From Actinomadura mexicana (lineage in GTDB: Bacteria > Actinomycetota > Actinomycetes > Streptosporangiales > Streptosporangiaceae), in the NCBI RefSeq assembly GCF_900188105.1, contig NZ_FZNP01000001.1, forward strand, positions 744,001 to 808,000: a DNA stretch of 64,000 nt. The letters are read 5' to 3'. Positions 8,650-16,520 of this stretch are shown here, piece after piece. Made by a program: the position numbers and the translations under genes. How positions within the stretch are numbered: the stretch's first letter is position 1; each line of letters starts with the position of its first letter. Under the pieces are notes generated by a model. It was not told the origin of the DNA. It worked only from the letters and a program-made list of their open reading frames with translations, and did no database searches.

Positions 8650-8908
8650 CCGCCGCGCCGACGCCCGCGAGCACCAGCCGCCTGTCGAGCTGACCGCCCT
8701 CGCCGTCGTCGTCCTCGGAGGGGCGCACCATCGCGCCGAGCGCCTTGGCGACCTGGTCGGCCTCCTCCTTCAGCCGCTCGGCGCCCCGCTGCGCGACGTT
8801 GCGCGGGCTGACCCGGTCGGCGAGCTCGTCGATGGTGCGGGCCAGTTGCCGCCGGCTGCGCTCTATCTCCCGTTCCAGCGCCTCCGGGTCGCGGCTCTTG
8901 TCAGCCAT
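8600..8908 (-). CDS. DUF3618 domain membrane protein
   Basis: This 102-residue protein has an N-terminal DUF3618 helix (DPEALEREIERSRRQLARTI, about 7-26, then DELADRVSPRNV) followed by an amphipathic helix, an acidic linker and one C-terminal TM helix (about 76-94) ending in an all-basic tail (RRRRRRHR). DUF3618 proteins are small actinobacterial membrane proteins, often near phage-holin-like superfamily III genes, and have no assigned function. The orientation predicts a cytoplasmic N-terminus or a tail-anchored form. ATG 8908 is the first good start. Confidence 0.85.
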   Translation of the reverse strand: MADKSRDPEALEREIERSRRQLARTIDELADRVSPRNVAQRGAERLKEEADQVAKALGAMVRPSEDDDGEGGQLDRRLVLAGVGAAVIVTALVLRRRRRRHR

Positions 8909-9062
8909 GCCGTGTCCTATCGTGTCGGGGCGTACTCGCGCGGGCCGGGACCGCGACGAGCCGAGCGGTGATCCGCACAGTCTTGCAGGTCTTCCCGGCG
9001 GATGCCCGCCGCACCCCAGCCGGTACCGTTGGACCCACCATCCGAGCGAAAGGCGGGACAGG

Positions 9063-9530
9063 GTGTCCGAGCGGCTGCAGCCGGGCGACGTCGCCCCCGA
9101 GTTCGAGCTACCCGACGCCGACGAGACCGCGGTGTCGCTGGCCTCGCTGCGCGGCAAGCGCGTGATCCTCTACTTCTACCCGGCGGCCATGACCCCCGGC
9201 TGCACCAAGGAGTCGGTCGACTTCGAGGGAAGCCTGCCCGAGCTGGAGGCCGCGGGCGTCGCCGTCGTCGGCGTCTCCCCCGACAAGCCGGCCAAGCTCG
9301 CCAAGTTCCGGGACAAGGAGGGCCTCACGTTCCCGCTCCTGTCCGACCCCGAGGCGAAGGTCCTGCAGGCCTACGGCGCCTACGGGGAGAAGAAGCTGTA
9401 CGGCAAGGTCGTCGTCGGCGTCATCCGGTCGACGTTCCTCATCGACGCCGACGGCAGGATCGAGAAGGCGTACTACAACGTGAAGGCGACGGGGCACGTG
9501 GAGCGCCTCCGCCGCGACCTCGGCCTGTAG
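9063..9530 (+). CDS. bcp: Thioredoxin-dependent peroxiredoxin Bcp
   Basis: Bcp reduces hydrogen peroxide and organic peroxides with electrons from thioredoxin. The 155 residues are full length. The AhpC/TSA fold contains the peroxidatic Cys C47 in TPGCTKES. The resolving Cys that many Bcp proteins have five residues later is replaced by Val (TKESVDF), so this is probably a one-Cys or atypical form. It starts with GTG 9063. A strong hairpin directly follows the stop codon. Confidence 0.93.
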   Translation: MSERLQPGDVAPEFELPDADETAVSLASLRGKRVILYFYPAAMTPGCTKESVDFEGSLPELEAAGVAVVGVSPDKPAKLAKFRDKEGLTFPLLSDPEAKVLQAYGAYGEKKLYGKVVVGVIRSTFLIDADGRIEKAYYNVKATGHVERLRRDLGL

Positions 9531-9538
9531 GCACCGCG

Positions 9539-9563
9539 CCGGCCCGCGCTCAGCGCGGGCCGG
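9539..9563. terminator. Bidirectional terminator hairpin between bcp and tRNA-Leu
   Basis: A perfect 11-bp inverted repeat, CCGGCCCGCGC and its complement, with a 3-nt loop. It begins 8 nt after the bcp stop codon and ends 1 nt before the tRNA 3' end, so it can serve both converging units. There is no T tract, as is usual in high-GC actinomycetes. Confidence 0.7.
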
Positions 9564-9564
9564 G

Positions 9565-9649
9565 TGCGGGCGGGGGGATTCGAACCCCCACGGTGTCGCC
9601 ACCAACAGGACCTAAACCTGCCGCGTATACCTGATTTCGCCACGCCCGC
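9565..9649 (-). tRNA. tRNA-Leu (anticodon UAG)
   Basis: An 85-nt class II tRNA with a 7-bp acceptor stem (GCGGGCG / CGCCCGC, discriminator A), anticodon stem GCAGG/CCTGT (one G-T pair) with loop TTTAGGT, a long variable arm (TGGTGGCGACACCG), and a T arm with GGTTCGAATCC. The anticodon reads UAG, so it decodes CUA and, by wobble, other CUN codons. The full CCA is not encoded. The 5' half lies inside the 3' end of the MFS gene on the same strand. Confidence 0.95.
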
Positions 9650-11213
9650 CCGTGCCCTCGTCCGGGCTCCCGTTCGAGAGCGCGTCCAGCTTAGCGCCCT
9701 GATCGGCGGGCGCGGAGACGGATCCCGCGGCCTCCCGGCGGGGCGTCCGGTACAGGACCGCGACGACGACCGCGGTGACGGCGAGCGCGATCGACCCGGT
9801 GAGGAACGCCGACTGGAGGCCGTCGCTGAAGGCCGTCCGCGCCTGGTCGGCGGCCTGCGGGCCGAGCCGTACCGCCACCGCGACGGACGTCCTCGCCTGC
9901 TCGGCGGCCGGGCCCGGCAGGTTCCCGAGGTCCAGGTTCGCGCGATAGGCCGACTGCAGGAGGCTGCCGAGGACGGCGATGCCGAGCGCGCCCCCGAGCT
10001 CCCGGGCAAGGTCGTTCATCGCCGAGCCCACGCCCTGCTTCTCGGCGGGCAGCGCGTCGGTGATCGAGGCGGTGGACGGGGTCATGGCGAGCCCCATGCC
10101 GGCGCCGAACGGGATGAGGCCCGCGAGCAGCAGCCAGTAGGTGCTGTCCTCGTCCAGCAGCGAGAAGACCAGCATCCCGACGCCGACCAGGAGCAGGCCG
10201 GCCGTGATGACGCGGCGCGGGCCGAGCTTCGCGGCCAGCTTCGGCGCGACGACCCGGGCGGACGGCATCATGGCGAGCGCCATGGGCACCAGGCTGAGCG
10301 CGCCAACGAGCGCGCTGTCGCCCTTCACCAGTTGCAGGTACTGCAGGATGATGAAGACGAAGCCGAAGAAGGCGAAGAACTGCAGGGTGATCGTGAGGGA
10401 GCCGGCGGAGAACGCCCGGATGCGGAACAGCCGCGGGTCGAGCAGCGGGTTCGGCCGCTTCAGCTCCCACCCGACGAATCCGGCGAGGACGGCCAGGGCG
10501 GCGGCGAGACCGAGCAGGGTCCGCGCGGAGGCCCAGCCGTGCGTCGGCGCCTCGATGATCGAGTAGACGGCGGCGCCGAGACCGACCACGGTGATCAGCG
10601 CGCCGGTCAGGTCGAGTTTCGGCGCGTCCGGCTCGGCCGACTCCGGGACGAACGCGAGCGTCGCGACCAGCGCGACGACGGCGAGCACGACGTTCATCCA
10701 GAACACCGACCGCCAGGACCAGAACTCCAGCAGGGTCCCCGACACGAGCAGGCCGAAGATGGCGCTCGCCCCGGCGACGCCCGCCCAGGCGCCGACCGCG
10801 CGGGTGCGCTGGGCGGCCGGGAACGTCGAGGTGATCGTGGACAGCGTCGCCGGCATGACCAGGGCCGCGCCGACGCCGAGGACGCCGCGCATCGCGATCA
10901 GCCAGTTCGGGTCGCCCCCCAGCGCCGCCGCGGCCGAGCCGGCGCCGAACACGGCGAGGCCGACGGCCAGCGCGCGCCGCCTGCCGTAGCGGTCGCCGAT
11001 CGCGCCGCCGAGCAGCAGCAGGGCCGCGAAGACCAGCGCGTAGGCGTCGATGATCCACGACAGCTCGGTGAGGCCGGCGCGGGTGTCGCGGGCGATGGAG
11101 GGCACCGCCGTGTTGAGCGAGGCCACGGCCGAGACCACCGTGGCGAGGGACAGCATCACGGCCGGCAGCACCGCTCGGTGGACGGCGCCCGGCCCCTGCT
11201 TCGTGGTGTTCAT
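9612..11213 (-). CDS. MFS drug exporter, DHA2 (EmrB/QacA) type
   Basis: This 533-residue protein has 14 predicted TM helices, the DHA2 layout. Motif A is present as GGAIGDRYGRRRAL (about 69-82) and motif C-like glycine pattern as GWRSVFWMN near 180 (here WSWRSVFWMN). The long C-terminal tail is polar. It probably exports drugs or an endogenous metabolite by proton antiport. A TetR gene is divergent with a 41-bp gap, the usual repressor/exporter arrangement. Its reading frame continues into the tRNA-Leu gene, and its TAG stop codon (9612-9614) is the tRNA anticodon. Confidence 0.92.
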   Translation of the reverse strand: MNTTKQGPGAVHRAVLPAVMLSLATVVSAVASLNTAVPSIARDTRAGLTELSWIIDAYALVFAALLLLGGAIGDRYGRRRALAVGLAVFGAGSAAAALGGDPNWLIAMRGVLGVGAALVMPATLSTITSTFPAAQRTRAVGAWAGVAGASAIFGLLVSGTLLEFWSWRSVFWMNVVLAVVALVATLAFVPESAEPDAPKLDLTGALITVVGLGAAVYSIIEAPTHGWASARTLLGLAAALAVLAGFVGWELKRPNPLLDPRLFRIRAFSAGSLTITLQFFAFFGFVFIILQYLQLVKGDSALVGALSLVPMALAMMPSARVVAPKLAAKLGPRRVITAGLLLVGVGMLVFSLLDEDSTYWLLLAGLIPFGAGMGLAMTPSTASITDALPAEKQGVGSAMNDLARELGGALGIAVLGSLLQSAYRANLDLGNLPGPAAEQARTSVAVAVRLGPQAADQARTAFSDGLQSAFLTGSIALAVTAVVVAVLYRTPRREAAGSVSAPADQGAKLDALSNGSPDEGTGGRGEIRYTRQV

Positions 11214-11254
11214 GCCTCGACCCTGCTCCCGGCCCGGACTATATTTCCACCTTG
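11214..11254. promoter_or_regulatory. Divergent promoter/operator between MFS exporter and TetR
   Basis: A 41-bp gap, AT-rich in the middle (ACTATATTTCCACCTTGATG), separates the two start codons. It must hold both promoters and is the expected TetR-binding site. The sequence GATGAATAAATCCGG at the TetR start recurs almost exactly as GATGAATTAATCCGG near 11791 inside the TetR gene. I do not see a perfect palindrome. Confidence 0.4.
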
Positions 11255-11869
11255 ATGAATAAATCCGGGGGCGGGCGGGGTCGGCGGCGCGGCAGCCCGG
11301 GCACCCGCGAGGCGATCCTCGCGGTGGCCCGCCGGCGGTTCCTGGCCGACGGGTACGGGCCGGTCACGATGCGGTCCGTCGCCGCCGAGGCGGGCGTGGA
11401 CGCCGCGCTGATCAGCTACTTCTTCGGCTCGAAGAAGGGCCTGTTCGGCGCGGTGCTCGGGCTCGTCGCCAACCCGCCCGAGGTGCTCGCGGGCGCGCTG
11501 CCCGGCGATCCCGCCGAGCTGCCCGAACGCGTCCTGCGCGCGCTGGTCGGCGCATGGGACGACCCCGAGCGCGGCGGGCCGCTGCTGCTCATGGTGCGCG
11601 CGGCCGTCCAGGACCCGGACCTGACCCGGCTGGTGCGCGACCTCCTGGAACGCGAGATCGTCGGCCGCATCGCCGACCACCTGGGCGGCTCCGACGCCAC
11701 CGCGCGGGCCGGGGCGTTCGGCGTCCAGCTCTCCGGGCTGATCTTCGCGCGCTACATCTTCGCGGTGGAACCCGTCGCCTCGATGGCGCCCGATGAATTA
11801 ATCCGGTACCTGGCCCCCGGCCTGCGCGCCGCCGTCCACGGCCCGTCCCGCCGTCCCCGGATGCGGTGA
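11255..11869 (+). CDS. TetR family transcriptional regulator
   Basis: This 204-residue protein has an N-terminal HTH (about 15-60: ILAVARRRFLADGYGPVTMR then ISYFFGSKKGLF) and a TetR C-terminal ligand domain of the TetR_C_17-like type. The partner is the divergent MFS exporter, so it probably represses both genes and is released by a substrate of the pump. ATG 11255 is preferred over TTG 11252. Three AT-rich codons (GATGAATTA) near its 3' end are unusual for this GC-rich gene. Confidence 0.9.
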   Translation: MNKSGGGRGRRRGSPGTREAILAVARRRFLADGYGPVTMRSVAAEAGVDAALISYFFGSKKGLFGAVLGLVANPPEVLAGALPGDPAELPERVLRALVGAWDDPERGGPLLLMVRAAVQDPDLTRLVRDLLEREIVGRIADHLGGSDATARAGAFGVQLSGLIFARYIFAVEPVASMAPDELIRYLAPGLRAAVHGPSRRPRMR

Positions 11870-11958
11870 CCCGGTAGCGGACGCACCCTCGGCGGGATTG
11901 CGGACGGCATAAGGGACCATTCAGGCAGAGAATCTCAGCGCGCACGGGCCGGGCGTTC

Positions 11959-11964
11959 TAGGCT
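11959..11964 (+). promoter_or_regulatory. Possible -10 box for the MEDS gene cluster
   Basis: TAGGCT fits TANNNT and lies 62 nt before the first MEDS gene. No start codon follows at the leaderless distance, so a short 5' UTR would be made. Weak evidence only. Confidence 0.3.
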
Positions 11965-12026
11965 GGCCGCATCCTTTCGCCACGCGCAGCCGGTGACAAC
12001 ATGATCACACATTTGGCGGGACCGCC

Positions 12027-13070
12027 ATGAGCGCCGACTCCACGGGCACCGGCTCCGCGGGAACCGGCGCCGTGAGCGGCTTCACGCATCGCCTGCTGCC
12101 CTTCTCCGGTGCGCAGGAGTTCCTCGACGGCGCCGTTCCGTTCCTGCGCGCCGGCCTCGACGCGGGCGACCGCGTCCTCGCGGTCTGCGGGCCGGGGCGC
12201 GAGACGCTGCTGCGCCACGCCCTCGGGCCTGTGGCCGCGGGCGTCGAGTTCACCGAGGCCGCCGCCTGGTACGCGCACCCGTCCCGCACGCTGGCGGACT
12301 GCCTCGGTGACGCCTGCGAGACCGCGCGGCGGGGACACCGGCTGCGCGTCCTCGGCGAGCCCGTCTGGGCGACGCGGCCGCCGCTGGAGGTCGTCGAGTG
12401 GCAGCGCGCCGAGGCCTTGCTGAACGAGGCGTTCCGCGGCACCGGCGCCGCGATCATGTGCCCCTACGCGGCGTCGCTCCCCGCGTCCGTCGTCGCGGCC
12501 GGACGCAGGACGCACCCCGAGACCGTGCGCGGCGCGCGGGCCCTCCCGAACCCCGGCTTCGTGAGCCCCGCGGCGTACTGCGCCCGGTGCGACGGCGAGC
12601 CGCTGCCCCCGCCGCCGGACGGCGCCGAGACCCTGGAGGTCGAGCGCCCCGACCTGTACTGGCTCCGCGTGTGGGTCACCGACTCCGCGCGGACCACGCC
12701 GCTGCCGGGCGGCGACCGGCAGCGGCTGCTGGTCGCGGTCACCGAGGTCGTCACGAACGCGTTCCGGCATGGCGAGCCGCCCGTCGTCCTGCGCATGTGG
12801 ACCGACGCCTCGCCCGGCGCCGCCGCCCTGGTCTGCGAGGTCGCCGACCAGGGACGGTGGGAGCCGGGCAACGGGTTCGGGCTCGTCCCGCCGAAGCCGG
12901 ACGGCGGGCCGCCCGGCGACCGGTTCGGGCTGTGGGCGGTGCGGCTGCTGTGCTCCCTCGTCCAGATCCGGACAGGCCCGGGCGGCACCGCCGTGCGGCT
13001 GCGCATCGCCCTGCCAGGGGCGACCACGGCGACCCGCCGTGCTGACCAGGCCGGCTCGAACAGAGCGTGA
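12027..13070 (+). CDS. RsbA-type anti-sigma regulator (MEDS + HATPase)
   Basis: This 347-residue protein has an N-terminal MEDS sensory domain (about 18-190, with HRLLPFSGAQEFLDGAVPFL as first motif) and a C-terminal GHKL ATPase of the anti-sigma factor type. The ATPase N box is EVVTNAFRHG (about 240) and the G boxes are DQGRWEPGNGFGL and FGLWAVRLL. Such proteins bind anti-anti-sigma or sigma factors in partner-switching circuits. It heads a co-directional trio of MEDS genes. No sigma factor gene is visible close by. Confidence 0.85.
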   Translation: MSADSTGTGSAGTGAVSGFTHRLLPFSGAQEFLDGAVPFLRAGLDAGDRVLAVCGPGRETLLRHALGPVAAGVEFTEAAAWYAHPSRTLADCLGDACETARRGHRLRVLGEPVWATRPPLEVVEWQRAEALLNEAFRGTGAAIMCPYAASLPASVVAAGRRTHPETVRGARALPNPGFVSPAAYCARCDGEPLPPPPDGAETLEVERPDLYWLRVWVTDSARTTPLPGGDRQRLLVAVTEVVTNAFRHGEPPVVLRMWTDASPGAAALVCEVADQGRWEPGNGFGLVPPKPDGGPPGDRFGLWAVRLLCSLVQIRTGPGGTAVRLRIALPGATTATRRADQAGSNRA

Positions 13071-13149
13071 GGAACTCCATGCGTTGGGCTTCCAAAGGCA
13101 CCGGACCGGCGTACGCTGAACAGATCCGCCTCACACCGATGGGCAGGCC

Positions 13150-14055
13150 ATGGACACATCCTGGTTCGCCAAGCGCCACGTAAGCGCACTCCGTCCCGGA
13201 GATCACGGCTGGCTGGCCTACAGCAGTCAGGAGCAGCGCGACCAGATCATCGGGCCCTTCGTCCGAGAGGGACTGGAGGGCACCGAGAAGGTCGTGTACG
13301 TCACCGACCTGCCGGCCGATCGGCTGCCCGGCCTCGGCCCGGGGCAGCCGATCGACGTGGAGGCCCGCGTCAGATCGGGCCAGCTGCGGGTCATCCCGCT
13401 GCAGGAGGCGTGCCTCGACCGCGCCGGCGGGTTCGAACCGGCCAAGATGGCCGACACCGTCAGCCGCGAGGTCGGCACCGCGTTCGGGCAGGGCTTTCGC
13501 GCCGTGCGCGTGACCACCGACCACAGCCGGCTGCTGAACGATCCCGGCCGATCCGACCTCGGCCGGATGCTGGGCTGCGAGCACCGGGTCGGCGACACCG
13601 TCTCGCCGAGCACCATGGCGATGGCGATCTGCCAGGTCGACCGGCACGCGTGCCCGCCCGCCGAGCTCACCGCCCTTCGCGACACACACGAGGTCCTCGT
13701 GGAAGTGAACCCCGAGTTCGACGACGGGATACTGAAGATCGTGCGCACGTTCGAGCCCGACGGGCTCCGCGTCGAGGGCGAGCTGGACGCCGCCCGGCAC
13801 TCGGTCTTCGCCGATCAGCTCCGCCGGCTGCGGCCCGGGTGCAGCGTCCACCTCGACCTGTCCCGGCTCGGATTCATCGACCTCGGCGGGCTGCACCTGC
13901 TGGCCAAGCACGCCACCCGGCTGCCCGCCGACGCCGCGCTGGTCCTGGACCACCTGTCGCCCGACGTCGAGAGCGTCATCGACATGGTCGGCTGGCACCG
14001 GCTGCCCGGCCTCGCCCGCGGGCGGCGGCTCGCGGAGACGGAGGGCATCGCCTGA
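13150..14055 (+). CDS. MEDS-STAS fusion (anti-anti-sigma-type protein)
   Basis: This 301-residue protein joins an N-terminal MEDS domain (about 8-190, beginning with DHGWLAYSSQEQRDQIIGPF) to a C-terminal STAS domain (about 200-290). The STAS domain has the usual core SVHLDLSRLGFIDLGGLHLL, where a Ser/Thr would normally be phosphorylated by the partner kinase; here the position is IDLGG, with no Ser/Thr. If that residue is truly lost, the domain could not be switched by phosphorylation. It overlaps the next gene (TGATG), showing translational coupling. It probably antagonises the flanking ATPase-bearing paralogues. Confidence 0.82.
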   Translation: MDTSWFAKRHVSALRPGDHGWLAYSSQEQRDQIIGPFVREGLEGTEKVVYVTDLPADRLPGLGPGQPIDVEARVRSGQLRVIPLQEACLDRAGGFEPAKMADTVSREVGTAFGQGFRAVRVTTDHSRLLNDPGRSDLGRMLGCEHRVGDTVSPSTMAMAICQVDRHACPPAELTALRDTHEVLVEVNPEFDDGILKIVRTFEPDGLRVEGELDAARHSVFADQLRRLRPGCSVHLDLSRLGFIDLGGLHLLAKHATRLPADAALVLDHLSPDVESVIDMVGWHRLPGLARGRRLAETEGIA

Positions 14056-14975
14056 TGGAACTGGAGCACCGAGCCTTCATGTACCGGGGCATCGAGCACT
14101 TCCTGTCCGTCGCCGTGCCCTACCTCGAATCGGGGCTGGAGAACGGCCAGGCCGTGATCGCCGTCGCCCGCGAGCCCAACCTGACCGCCCTGCGGGACGT
14201 GCTCGCCCCGCATGGCGGCGCGGTCGTCTACCGCGACTCCGCCGACTTCTACCAGCACCCCGTGCGCACCCTGCGCGATTACCAGACCATCGTGAAGCAG
14301 AGCGCCCCGCGCACCGTCTGCGCGCTCGCCGAACCGGTCTGGCACGGGTGGGACGAGCGCCAGACGCTCGAATGGGTCCGCTACGAGTCCCTCATCAACG
14401 TGGTCTTCGGCGAGTCGGGGGCGCGCGCCCTGTGCCCCTACGACGCCGCGGAACTGCCGCCCCGCATCCTCGACGAGGCGCGCCGCACCCATCCGCTGCT
14501 GCTCGACCCGGGCCACGACGGCGAGAACGGCGACTACATCGACCCGGTGAGGTTCGGGTCCGGCTGCGACCGCCGGCTCATCTCGGACCGTCCGGCCGTC
14601 GCGGAGTACCTTTCCATCGACGGCGACGACCTGCACGCGCTGCGCGTGTTCGTCGGCGAGCGCGCCCTCAGGCACGGCCTGGCCAAGCAGAAGGCGCAGA
14701 ACCTCGTCACCGCCGCCAACGAGGTCGCCGCGAACGCCCTCCAGCACGGCACCCCGCCGATCGGGCTGTGGACGTGGCAGGACGGCGCCGACCTCGTCTG
14801 CGAGATCGGCGACCACGGCTTCTGGCGCCCCGGGCCCGGCCCGCTGACCGGCTTCATCCCGCCCGACTCCGCCCTCCAGCGCGGCTTCGGCCTGTGGACC
14901 GTCCGCCTTCTGGTCGACCTGATGGAGCTGCGCGCCGGATGGGACGGCACCTTCGTCCGGCTGCGCTGCGGATGA
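14055..14975 (+). CDS. RsbA-type anti-sigma regulator (MEDS + HATPase), second copy
   Basis: This 306-residue paralogue of the first gene has a MEDS domain (about 5-180; HRAFMYRGIEHFLSVAVPYL) and a GHKL ATPase with N box AANEVAANALQHG (about 221-233), G1 box GDHGFWRPG and G2 box FGLWTVRLL. Its ATG overlaps the stop of the STAS fusion gene. The arrangement kinase / STAS / kinase suggests a self-contained partner-switching module. The stop codon lies within the first unit of an 18-bp tandem repeat. Confidence 0.85.
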   Translation: MELEHRAFMYRGIEHFLSVAVPYLESGLENGQAVIAVAREPNLTALRDVLAPHGGAVVYRDSADFYQHPVRTLRDYQTIVKQSAPRTVCALAEPVWHGWDERQTLEWVRYESLINVVFGESGARALCPYDAAELPPRILDEARRTHPLLLDPGHDGENGDYIDPVRFGSGCDRRLISDRPAVAEYLSIDGDDLHALRVFVGERALRHGLAKQKAQNLVTAANEVAANALQHGTPPIGLWTWQDGADLVCEIGDHGFWRPGPGPLTGFIPPDSALQRGFGLWTVRLLVDLMELRAGWDGTFVRLRCG

Positions 14976-15058
14976 CCGAGCCCACGTAACCGACCGAGCC
15001 CACGCAACCGACCGAGCCCACGTAAGCGACCGAGCCCACGCAACCGAGTCCGTGTAAC
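14973..15058. repeat. 18-bp tandem repeat after the MEDS cluster
   Basis: Four units of 18 bp (CGACCGAGCCCACGYAAS) at 14973-15044 plus a 14-bp degenerate fifth. Units 1 and 3 have GTAA where units 2 and 4 have GCAA, so the period may be 36 bp. The first unit contains the stop codon of the upstream gene. The array fills the gap between that gene and the convergent rdgB. Confidence 0.9.
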
Positions 15059-15096
15059 CGATGAGGCGCGGGCCCGACCAGGCGCGTGCGGGTGGA

Positions 15097-15711
15097 TCAG
15101 GTGGGGTCGGCGGCCCGGAGGGCGCTGGGGACGATCTCGGCGAGGGCGCGGAAGGCGCGGCCGCGGTGGCTGATGGCGTCCTTCTCCGCGGGCGCCAGCT
15201 CCGCGGTCGTGCGGGTCCCGCCCTCCGGAAGGAAGATCGGGTCGTAGCCGAAACCGCCGGTGCCGCGCGGCTCCCGGATGACGGTGCCGCGCATCCGGCC
15301 CTCGACGCAGTGCTCGGCGCCGCCCGGGACGACCAGCGCGGCCGCGCACACGAACGAGCCGCCCCGCCGGTCGTCGGCCACATCGGCGAGCTGGTCGAGG
15401 ACGAGCCGCAGGTTGGCGGCGTCCCGGTCGCCGGCGCCGAACCGTCCCGACCAGCGGGCCGACAGCACGCCGGGCATGCCGTTCAGCGCGTCCACGCACA
15501 GGCCGGAGTCGTCGGCGACGGCGGGCAGCCCGGTGAACGCGGCGATCGCGCGGGCCTTCAGCAGCGCGTTGCCCTCGAAGGTCAGCTCGGTCTCGGGCAC
15601 GTCGGGGGCGCCGGGGAAGCCGTCGAGGCCGACGACGTCGAGGTCACCGAGGATCCGGTGGAGTTCGGCGACCTTGCCCTGGTTGTGCGTGGCGAGGACG
15701 ATCCGGCTCAT
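15097..15711 (-). CDS. rdgB: dITP/XTP pyrophosphatase RdgB (HAM1)
   Basis: RdgB removes non-canonical purine nucleotides (dITP, XTP) from the pool as monophosphate plus pyrophosphate. The 204 residues carry the family motifs: [10 protein letters not shown] at the N-terminus, the metal/substrate segment [21 protein letters not shown] and GGFGYDPIF, then the C-terminal [13 protein letters not shown] 15711 overlaps the rph stop (ATGA). Together with rph, an MBL hydrolase and murI it forms a cluster that is conserved in actinobacteria. Confidence 0.97.
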   Translation of the reverse strand: MSRIVLATHNQGKVAELHRILGDLDVVGLDGFPGAPDVPETELTFEGNALLKARAIAAFTGLPAVADDSGLCVDALNGMPGVLSARWSGRFGAGDRDAANLRLVLDQLADVADDRRGGSFVCAAALVVPGGAEHCVEGRMRGTVIREPRGTGGFGYDPIFLPEGGTRTTAELAPAEKDAISHRGRAFRALAEIVPSALRAADPT

Positions 15712-16427
15712 CGACCGAGGGCCTCGTTCTGGATGCGGGTCAGCTCGGCGCAGCCGGCGGCGCCGAGGTCGAGCAGCGCGTCCAGCTCCGCCCGGTCGAA
15801 CGGGGCGCCCTCCGCGGTGCCCTGCACCTCGACGAACCGGCCGTCGCCGGTGCAGACGACGTTCATGTCCGTCCCGGCGGCCGAGTCCTCCTCGTAGCAC
15901 AGGTCGAGGCGGGGCTCGCCGTTCACGACGCCGACGCTGACCGCCGACACCGAGGTGATGAGCGGGTCCCCCCTGAGCAGGCGGCGCTCGCGCATCCAGC
16001 TCACCGCGTCGGCCAGCGCGACGTACGCGCCGGTGATCGCGGCGGTGCGGGTGCCGCCGTCGGCCTGCAGGACGTCGCAGTCGAGCTGGACGGTGTTCTC
16101 GCCGAGCGCCTTGAGGTCCAGGCACGCCCGGATCGACCGGCCGATCAGCCGGGAGATCTCGTGGGTGCGCCCGCCGATCCGGCCCTTGACGGACTCGCGG
16201 TCGCTGCGGGTGTTGGTCGCGCGCGGCAGCATCGCGTACTCGGCGGTGACCCAGCCGAGGCCGCTGTCGCGCCGCCAGCGGGGCACCGAGGACTGCACGG
16301 AGGCGGCGCACAGCACCCGGGTCGCGCCGAACTCGACGAGCACCGACCCCTCCGCGTGGTCGAGCCATCCGCGCTGGATGCGGACGGGACGGAGCCGGTC
16401 GAATGCGCGATCATCGGGGCGAGCCAT
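15708..16427 (-). CDS. rph: Ribonuclease PH
   Basis: RNase PH is a phosphorolytic 3'-5' exoribonuclease that trims tRNA 3' ends. The 239 residues show the RNase PH fold with the phosphate-binding and metal region [13 protein letters not shown] (about 86-98), [18 protein letters not shown] (about 117-134) and the C-terminal [11 protein letters not shown]. It starts at ATG 16427, which lies 6 nt after a TAGGGT -10 box, so the message is probably leaderless. rdgB overlaps its end. Confidence 0.97.
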   Translation of the reverse strand: MARPDDRAFDRLRPVRIQRGWLDHAEGSVLVEFGATRVLCAASVQSSVPRWRRDSGLGWVTAEYAMLPRATNTRSDRESVKGRIGGRTHEISRLIGRSIRACLDLKALGENTVQLDCDVLQADGGTRTAAITGAYVALADAVSWMRERRLLRGDPLITSVSAVSVGVVNGEPRLDLCYEEDSAAGTDMNVVCTGDGRFVEVQGTAEGAPFDRAELDALLDLGAAGCAELTRIQNEALGR

Positions 16428-16433
16428 GCGCCC

Positions 16434-16439
16434 ACCCTA
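16434..16439 (-). promoter_or_regulatory. -10 box TAGGGT for leaderless rph-rdgB
   Basis: On the minus strand TAGGGT is followed by six bases and then the rph ATG. No Shine-Dalgarno sequence precedes the start. The unit would carry rph and rdgB. Confidence 0.5.
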
Positions 16440-16520
16440 GCGGGCGCGCCCTCGCCGGACCCGGCCTACCGCCGGTGACGCCGCGCTCACCGCGGCCGGC
16501 CCGGCGGAAGCGGCGGGGTC

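Noticed and set aside
9539..9649. tRNA as an integration (att) site
   Set aside because: No integrase gene, no duplicate tRNA 3' end and no change in gene content beside it.
14973..15058. CRISPR-like array
   Set aside because: Units are contiguous 18-bp tandem repeats with no spacers.
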